Part shown: positions 46,458 to 50,157 of the stretch, one piece after another
Layout of the letters: each line of letters starts with the position of its first letter
How positions within the stretch are numbered: the stretch's first letter is position 1
Source of the DNA: Comamonadaceae bacterium
GTDB taxonomy: Bacteria; Pseudomonadota; Gammaproteobacteria; Burkholderiales; Burkholderiaceae_C
Length of the DNA stretch: 50,157 nt
Direction of reading: 5' to 3'
NCBI GenBank assembly: GCA_947476285.1
Contig: CANJPU010000037.1
Location: 1-50,157, forward strand
The notes under the pieces: generated by a model
What the model saw: only the letters and a program-made list of their open reading frames with translations
Database searches by the model: none
Told to the model about the DNA's origin: nothing
Made by a program: the position numbers and the translations under genes

Positions 46458-47663
46458 TCATATGGACTGTCTCGTCCCCAGTTGCTCGCGGATCGCACAG
46501 GCCAGAGCGCGGATGCCGGTGTAGATTTGGTCTTCGCTGGCGGTCACAAAGGAAAGCCGCATGCTGCGATGATCCGGGTCTTGGGCGTGAAAGGCCGCCC
46601 CAGGGACAAAGGCCACACCCATGTCCACTGCCTTGGGCAGCAACTCGATGGCGTCGACACCCTGGGGCAGCCGGACCCACAAGAACATGCCGCCATCTGG
46701 CTTGTTCCATCGAACGTCCAGGTCGGACATTTCGCGCTCCAGCGCGGTCAGCATGACATCGCGCTGCGCCTTGTACAGCGCGCGGATGGTGGGTACATGG
46801 GCGTTTAGAAATCCATCTTTCATCACCTCGGAAATCATGCGTTGATTGAAGCTGGGGCTATGCAGGTCAGCAGCCTGTTTGGCCTGAAGGAATTTCGGAT
46901 ACAGCGATTCGGGCGCAATCATGAAGCCCAGGCGCAGGCCCGGCGCCAGCACCTTGGAGAAAGAGCCCAGGTAGATGCAACCCTGAGGATTGCGCGCGGA
47001 CAGCGGAGCCGGTGGCGGAGCATCAAACCACAGGTCACCATAGGGGTTGTCCTCGACGATGGGCAGGTTTAGCTGAACAGCGAGAAGTGAAAGGGCCCTG
47101 CGGCTCGCCTCGCTCAAGGTGCGTCCGGTCGGATTCTGGAAATTGGGCAGCACGTAAAGAAAGCGCGCGCCGGCCGCCTTGCTGGCGAGGTCGGCAAGGT
47201 CTATGCCCTGATCATCGTTGGCCACGCTTTGAACATCCGGCTCCATTGGGCTGAACGCCTGCAACGCGCCGAGGTAAGTGGGCGTCTCCACCAGAATGCG
47301 AGATCCGGCATCGATGAGAACCTTGGCCACCAGATCCAGACCCTGTTGGGAGCCGGTTGTAATCAGAACCTGCGCTGGATCAACCGGCCACGGCAGCATT
47401 GCAGCGACCTGTTCGCGCAGCGGCCCATACCCCTCGCTGGCCGCGTACTGCAAGGCGGCGCGGCCATCATCGCGCAGTACCTTCTCGCAAGCAGCCTGGA
47501 ACGCGCCAATCGGGAAAGTGCTCGGCGAAGGCAGGCCGCCTGCAAAGCTGATGATGCCAGGCCGCTCAGTCACCTTCAGGATTTCCCTGATAACGGATGG
47601 ATTCATCTTCTCGGCACGGCGCGCCAGGACCCAGGACATGGGCGGTAGGTCGTTCAATTTCAT
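46458..47663 (-). CDS. PLP-dependent class I aminotransferase (2-aminoadipate aminotransferase-like)
   Basis: A 401-residue fold-type I aminotransferase. The PLP lysine lies in YLGSFSKVLAPGLRLGF, and NFQNPTGRT and VEDNPYGDLWFD supply ring and phosphate contacts. The N-terminus (VIREILKVTERPGIISFAGG) matches the LysN/KAT II type branch that uses 2-aminoadipate, branched-chain or aromatic amino acids with 2-oxoglutarate. The start at 47663 (MKLNDLPPMSWVLARRAEKM) is the conserved one. It could supply 2-oxo acids for the bkd complex, but the link is speculative. Confidence 0.9.
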   Translation of the reverse strand: MKLNDLPPMSWVLARRAEKMNPSVIREILKVTERPGIISFAGGLPSPSTFPIGAFQAACEKVLRDDGRAALQYAASEGYGPLREQVAAMLPWPVDPAQVLITTGSQQGLDLVAKVLIDAGSRILVETPTYLGALQAFSPMEPDVQSVANDDQGIDLADLASKAAGARFLYVLPNFQNPTGRTLSEASRRALSLLAVQLNLPIVEDNPYGDLWFDAPPPAPLSARNPQGCIYLGSFSKVLAPGLRLGFMIAPESLYPKFLQAKQAADLHSPSFNQRMISEVMKDGFLNAHVPTIRALYKAQRDVMLTALEREMSDLDVRWNKPDGGMFLWVRLPQGVDAIELLPKAVDMGVAFVPGAAFHAQDPDHRSMRLSFVTASEDQIYTGIRALACAIREQLGTRQSI

Positions 47664-47737
47664 GTTGCCTGATGGTGCGTCAATAGAGCGATTCTCGGGC
47701 ATTGCGCGACAGTACGCAGGCGTGTGTCGCAAGAAGG

Positions 47738-49609
47738 CTACGCCGCGCCGCTCAGCGCTTCCCAGCGCTCCAGGGCAGACATCAGTGCATCATCGATCTG
47801 TGCGCTGCGCTCTGCAAATTGCGCGGCGCGAGTGGGCTCGCGGCTGTACAGACCCGCGTCGGCCAGTGCCAGGTGAAGCTCCTTTTGCTCAGCCTCCAGC
47901 TGGTCAATCAGTCCGGGTAGCGCGATCAACTCTCGTTGTTCCTTGTAACTCAGCTTCTTGCGGGCTGGGGCCGGTGGGGCGGATGTTTCGGGGGCGGCGG
48001 GCGGCGTAGGACGAGGGTCAGTCGCGGGCGGCTGTGCCAGCGACTGGGCTCGCCGCGACTGAGTCAGCCAGTCTTGTACGTCTCCCTCGTATTCCCGCCA
48101 CTGGCCATTGCCTTCGAAGACGATGGTGCTGGTCACCACGTTGTCCAAAAATGTTCGATCGTGGCTGACCAGGAATACGGTGCCGTCGTAGTTCTGGAGC
48201 AGATCTTCCAAAAGCTCCAGTGTGTCGATATCCAGGTCATTGGTCGGCTCGTCCAGCACCAGCACGTTGGCCGGCCTGGCAAACAGGCGCGCCAGCAACA
48301 GCCGGCTTCGCTCGCCACCCGACAGTGAGCGTACCGGAGAGCCCGAACGCGCGGGCGAAAACAAGAAATCACTCAGATAGCTTTTCACGTGCTTGCGCTG
48401 GTTCCCGATTTCGATCCACTCGCTGCCGGGGCTGATGAAGTCCTCCAGCGTCGCATCGAGATTCAGTGCCTCACGCATCTGGTCGAAATAAGCGACCTGC
48501 AGGTTCGCACCCAGGCGCACGTTGCCGGAGTCGGGCGCCAGCTCACCCAAAATGAGCTTGAGCAGCGTCGTCTTGCCCGCGCCATTGGGGCCAATCAGCC
48601 CGACTTTGTCTCCCCGCAAGATGGTAGCGGTGAAGTCGCGGACGATGGCCTTGTCGCCATAGGACTTGCTCACGCGGGTGAGCTCGGCCACGATCTTGCC
48701 GCTCGGCAGTCCTGCGGCCACACCCAGCTTGACGCTGCCCAGGGCGTCGCGACGCGCTGCGCGGCGAAGGCGCAGCCTCTCCAGCCGAGTGATGCGCCCC
48801 TGAGCTCGGGTGCGGCGGGCCTCCACTCCTTTGCGAATCCAAACCTCTTCCTGCGCAAGCAACTTGTCGGCCTTGGCGGTAATGACAGCTTCTTGGGCGA
48901 GTTGCTCTTCCTTTTGTGCCAGGTAGCGAGTGAAGTTGCCGGGGTATGAGCCCAGGTGACCTCGGTCAAGCTCGAGGATGCGAGTGGCGACTCGATCGAG
49001 AAAGGTCCGATCATGGGTGATGAAAACCACACTCCCCTTGAAGTCGATCAGCAAGGTCTCAAGCCACTCGATCGAGTCCAGGTCAAGGTGGTTCGTTGGC
49101 TCGTCCAGCAGCAGCACATCGGGCCGGCGCACCAGAGCCTGGGCTAGCGCCACGCGTTTTTTTGTTCCCCCCGACAGGCTTGATATGGTTGCGTCATTGT
49201 CCAGGTGAAGTCGCTGCAAGGTTTCCTCCACCCGGCGCTCCCAATTCCAGCCGTCCTGTGCCTCGATCGCGCCTTGCAATTTGTCCAGATCGCCCTGCCC
49301 GTGGCTGTACTGGTCAATCAACGCAATCACATCCGCAACGCTTTGCTGGACTGACTCGAATACGGTGGACGCTGGGTCGAGCTGCGGCTCTTGCGCGACA
49401 AATGCGATGCGAACGCCTTGCTGGAACTGAAGCTCGCCATCGTCTGGCTTTTCGAGTTTGGCCAAGATTCTGAGAAGCGACGATTTGCCTGTGCCGTTTC
49501 GCCCGATTAGTCCCACACGCTCGCCTGCCTCCAGAGAGAAGTCGGTGTGATCGAGTAAGGCGACGTGGCCAAAAGCCAGGTGCGCATTCAGTAAGGTAAT
49601 AAGTGCCAT
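47738..49609 (-). CDS. uup: ABC-F family ATPase Uup
   Basis: A 623-residue soluble ABC-F protein with two ATPase domains. Walker A motifs are GRNGTGKSS and GPNGAGKTT; signature motifs are LSGGTKKRVALAQAL and LSGGERSRLLLARL; Walker B segments end in LDEPTNHLD and LDEPTNDLD. A proline-rich stretch and a coiled-coil domain (about residues 540-623, KLSYKEQRELIALPGLI) complete the Uup type, which acts on ribosomes or branched DNA. The start at 49609 is the family N-terminus (MALITLLNAHLAFG). It is divergent from the rRNA control region. Confidence 0.93.
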   Translation of the reverse strand: MALITLLNAHLAFGHVALLDHTDFSLEAGERVGLIGRNGTGKSSLLRILAKLEKPDDGELQFQQGVRIAFVAQEPQLDPASTVFESVQQSVADVIALIDQYSHGQGDLDKLQGAIEAQDGWNWERRVEETLQRLHLDNDATISSLSGGTKKRVALAQALVRRPDVLLLDEPTNHLDLDSIEWLETLLIDFKGSVVFITHDRTFLDRVATRILELDRGHLGSYPGNFTRYLAQKEEQLAQEAVITAKADKLLAQEEVWIRKGVEARRTRAQGRITRLERLRLRRAARRDALGSVKLGVAAGLPSGKIVAELTRVSKSYGDKAIVRDFTATILRGDKVGLIGPNGAGKTTLLKLILGELAPDSGNVRLGANLQVAYFDQMREALNLDATLEDFISPGSEWIEIGNQRKHVKSYLSDFLFSPARSGSPVRSLSGGERSRLLLARLFARPANVLVLDEPTNDLDIDTLELLEDLLQNYDGTVFLVSHDRTFLDNVVTSTIVFEGNGQWREYEGDVQDWLTQSRRAQSLAQPPATDPRPTPPAAPETSAPPAPARKKLSYKEQRELIALPGLIDQLEAEQKELHLALADAGLYSREPTRAAQFAERSAQIDDALMSALERWEALSGAA

Positions 49610-49708
49610 GAAGTCGGCAATTATCCGACGCGAAGTGTGGCTGGCCATTTCGAGAGGACAAGCAGCATCCGTAGGCATGAGCGCCTTCGGATATTTTTGA
49701 GTGACAGC
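49610..49708. other. Spacer between uup and the rRNA promoters
   Basis: About 100 bases with no gene. It must hold the uup promoter on the minus strand and any upstream activator (for example Fis) sites for the rRNA operon. I could not pick out a clear -35/-10 pair for uup. Confidence 0.4.
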
Positions 49709-49753
49709 CTGGGAGCAACGGAAATACCATGCTATAGTCGATGGCTCTGCTGA
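49709..49753 (+). promoter_or_regulatory. rRNA operon promoter unit 1
   Basis: The -10 box TATAGT (49733-49738) is followed by four bases and the 11-mer GGCTCTGCTGA (49743-49753), where transcription should begin. The -35 position (CTGGGA at 49709-49714) is a poor match, so this copy may be weak or depend on an activator. Confidence 0.5.
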
Positions 49754-49821
49754 ACACGGCGGCGCCTTTAGCAAAAAGCTAAGCGACGCAAGGTAAGGCA
49801 GAAAAAAATAAATGCTTCGAG

Positions 49822-49866
49822 TTGACCAGGATGAGTAACTTGGTATAGAATTCGAGGCTCTGCTGA
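49822..49866 (+). promoter_or_regulatory. rRNA operon promoter unit 2
   Basis: TTGACC (49822-49827), an 18-base spacer and TAGAAT (49846-49851) are followed by four bases and GGCTCTGCTGA (49856-49866). An A-rich tract, AGAAAAAAATAAATG, lies just upstream of the -35 and would act as an UP element. A -10 of TATAGA with a 16-base spacer is the alternative reading. Confidence 0.65.
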
Positions 49867-49932
49867 AAACGCTAGGTAGTTGGTTTCGAAAGAAGACAAC
49901 AACAAGGCGAGCAGAAAAAAACCCCCTCGGGG

Positions 49933-49977
49933 TTGACGGAAGTTAAAAAAATCTGTCATAATTCAAGGCTCTGCTGA
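49933..49977 (+). promoter_or_regulatory. rRNA operon promoter unit 3
   Basis: TTGACG (49933-49938), an 18-base spacer and CATAAT (49957-49962) are followed by four bases and GGCTCTGCTGA (49967-49977). Upstream is AGAAAAAAA and then CCCCTCGGGG, a short hairpin ending two bases before... the -35 region. It is the promoter nearest the 16S gene. Confidence 0.65.
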
Positions 49978-50157
49978 TCGTAGCAAGAGCGACAAAAACA
50001 AGACGAAAGTCGAGTGGATGTCAAGAAGGTTCGTTAAAAATATACAGCCGATAAGCGTGGGCGTTTGAAGGTGATTGCCAAGTTCTTCGGAACTAAGTCG
50101 CAAGACTTTAAACGCTCATGAGAATAGAAGTGAAGTTCACTTCAATTCCGTTTTTAT
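49978..50157 (+). other. rRNA operon leader (16S gene lies beyond the window)
   Basis: The transcribed leader has AGTTC-TTCG-GAACT (50081-50094), a perfect stem with a UUCG tetraloop. GAAGTGAAGTTCACTTC (50127-50143) is an 8-base palindromic pair. CTTTAAACGCTC between them is loosely boxA-like. The ending TTCACTTCAATTCCGTTTTTAT resembles, from memory, the sequence just upstream of 16S rRNA in Comamonadaceae. No part of mature 16S rRNA is visible. Antitermination and RNase III processing signals are inferred. Confidence 0.65.

Noticed and set aside
49610..50157. Start of mature 16S rRNA inside the window
   Set aside because: The AGAGTTTGATC start of 16S rRNA does not occur before the window ends; only the leader is present.

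Overview
The window looks like a chromosomal segment of a high-GC betaproteobacterium of the order Burkholderiales, most likely family Comamonadaceae. Signs of this are: Bug-type solute-binding proteins encoded singly beside catabolic genes; the order yggS / pilT-pilU; hemE followed by priA; the yraN-diaA-dolP block diverging from rsmI; a stacked-hairpin intergenic repeat of a type I associate with Comamonadaceae; and an rRNA-operon leader at the right edge. The family assignment rests on gene order and style, not on a database search.

Left part (1-6.8 kb): the end of an IS3-family transposase, an AEC-family permease, about 0.9 kb without a convincing gene, an arginase, and a copper-resistance block. 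The copper block holds a CusF-like periplasmic protein, a CopZ-like chaperone, the CopA ATPase and CueR. CueR-type elongated promoters precede both copZ and copA.

Accessory part (6.8-19.7 kb): a catabolic island of three transcription units. Unit 1 (+) encodes a TauD/TfdA-like oxygenase, an RraA/LigK-like protein, a Bug protein and an HpaI-like aldolase. Unit 2 (-) encodes a class III CoA-transferase, a Bug protein and two tandem crotonase paralogues that lack one catalytic glutamate. Unit 3 (+) encodes an alpha-methylacyl-CoA racemase and a Bug protein. Units 2 and 3 diverge from a region with two matching TTGTACG-centred palindromes, each near a promoter. The likely theme is uptake of an organic acid, CoA activation, racemisation and hydration-type steps, and retro-aldol cleavage; the substrate is unknown. 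A DUF1800/DUF1501 pair follows, and its DUF1501 gene is interrupted by one in-frame amber codon.

Central part (19.7-32 kb): a complete branched-chain 2-oxo acid dehydrogenase operon (E1alpha, E1beta, E2, E3) with a hairpin-rich repeat between E1beta and E2; divergent glutathione reductase; glycerol kinase; the PLP homeostasis protein YggS; the twitching ATPases PilT and PilU; and a 3-hydroxyisobutyrate dehydrogenase-like enzyme.

Right part (32-50 kb): housekeeping genes dolP, a diaA-like SIS gene, yraN, rsmI, priA, hemE, a TPR-methyltransferase and a DsbD-like reductase. Next come an Lrp-family regulator divergent from an AceE-type 2-oxo acid dehydrogenase E1 (three inverted repeats between them), a creatininase-family hydrolase, a thioredoxin-like protein, a class I aminotransferase and the ABC-F protein Uup. 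The window ends in an rRNA operon control region with three repeated promoter units; the 16S gene itself lies beyond the edge.

I saw no CRISPR array, no tRNA gene, no prophage and no clear defence system.
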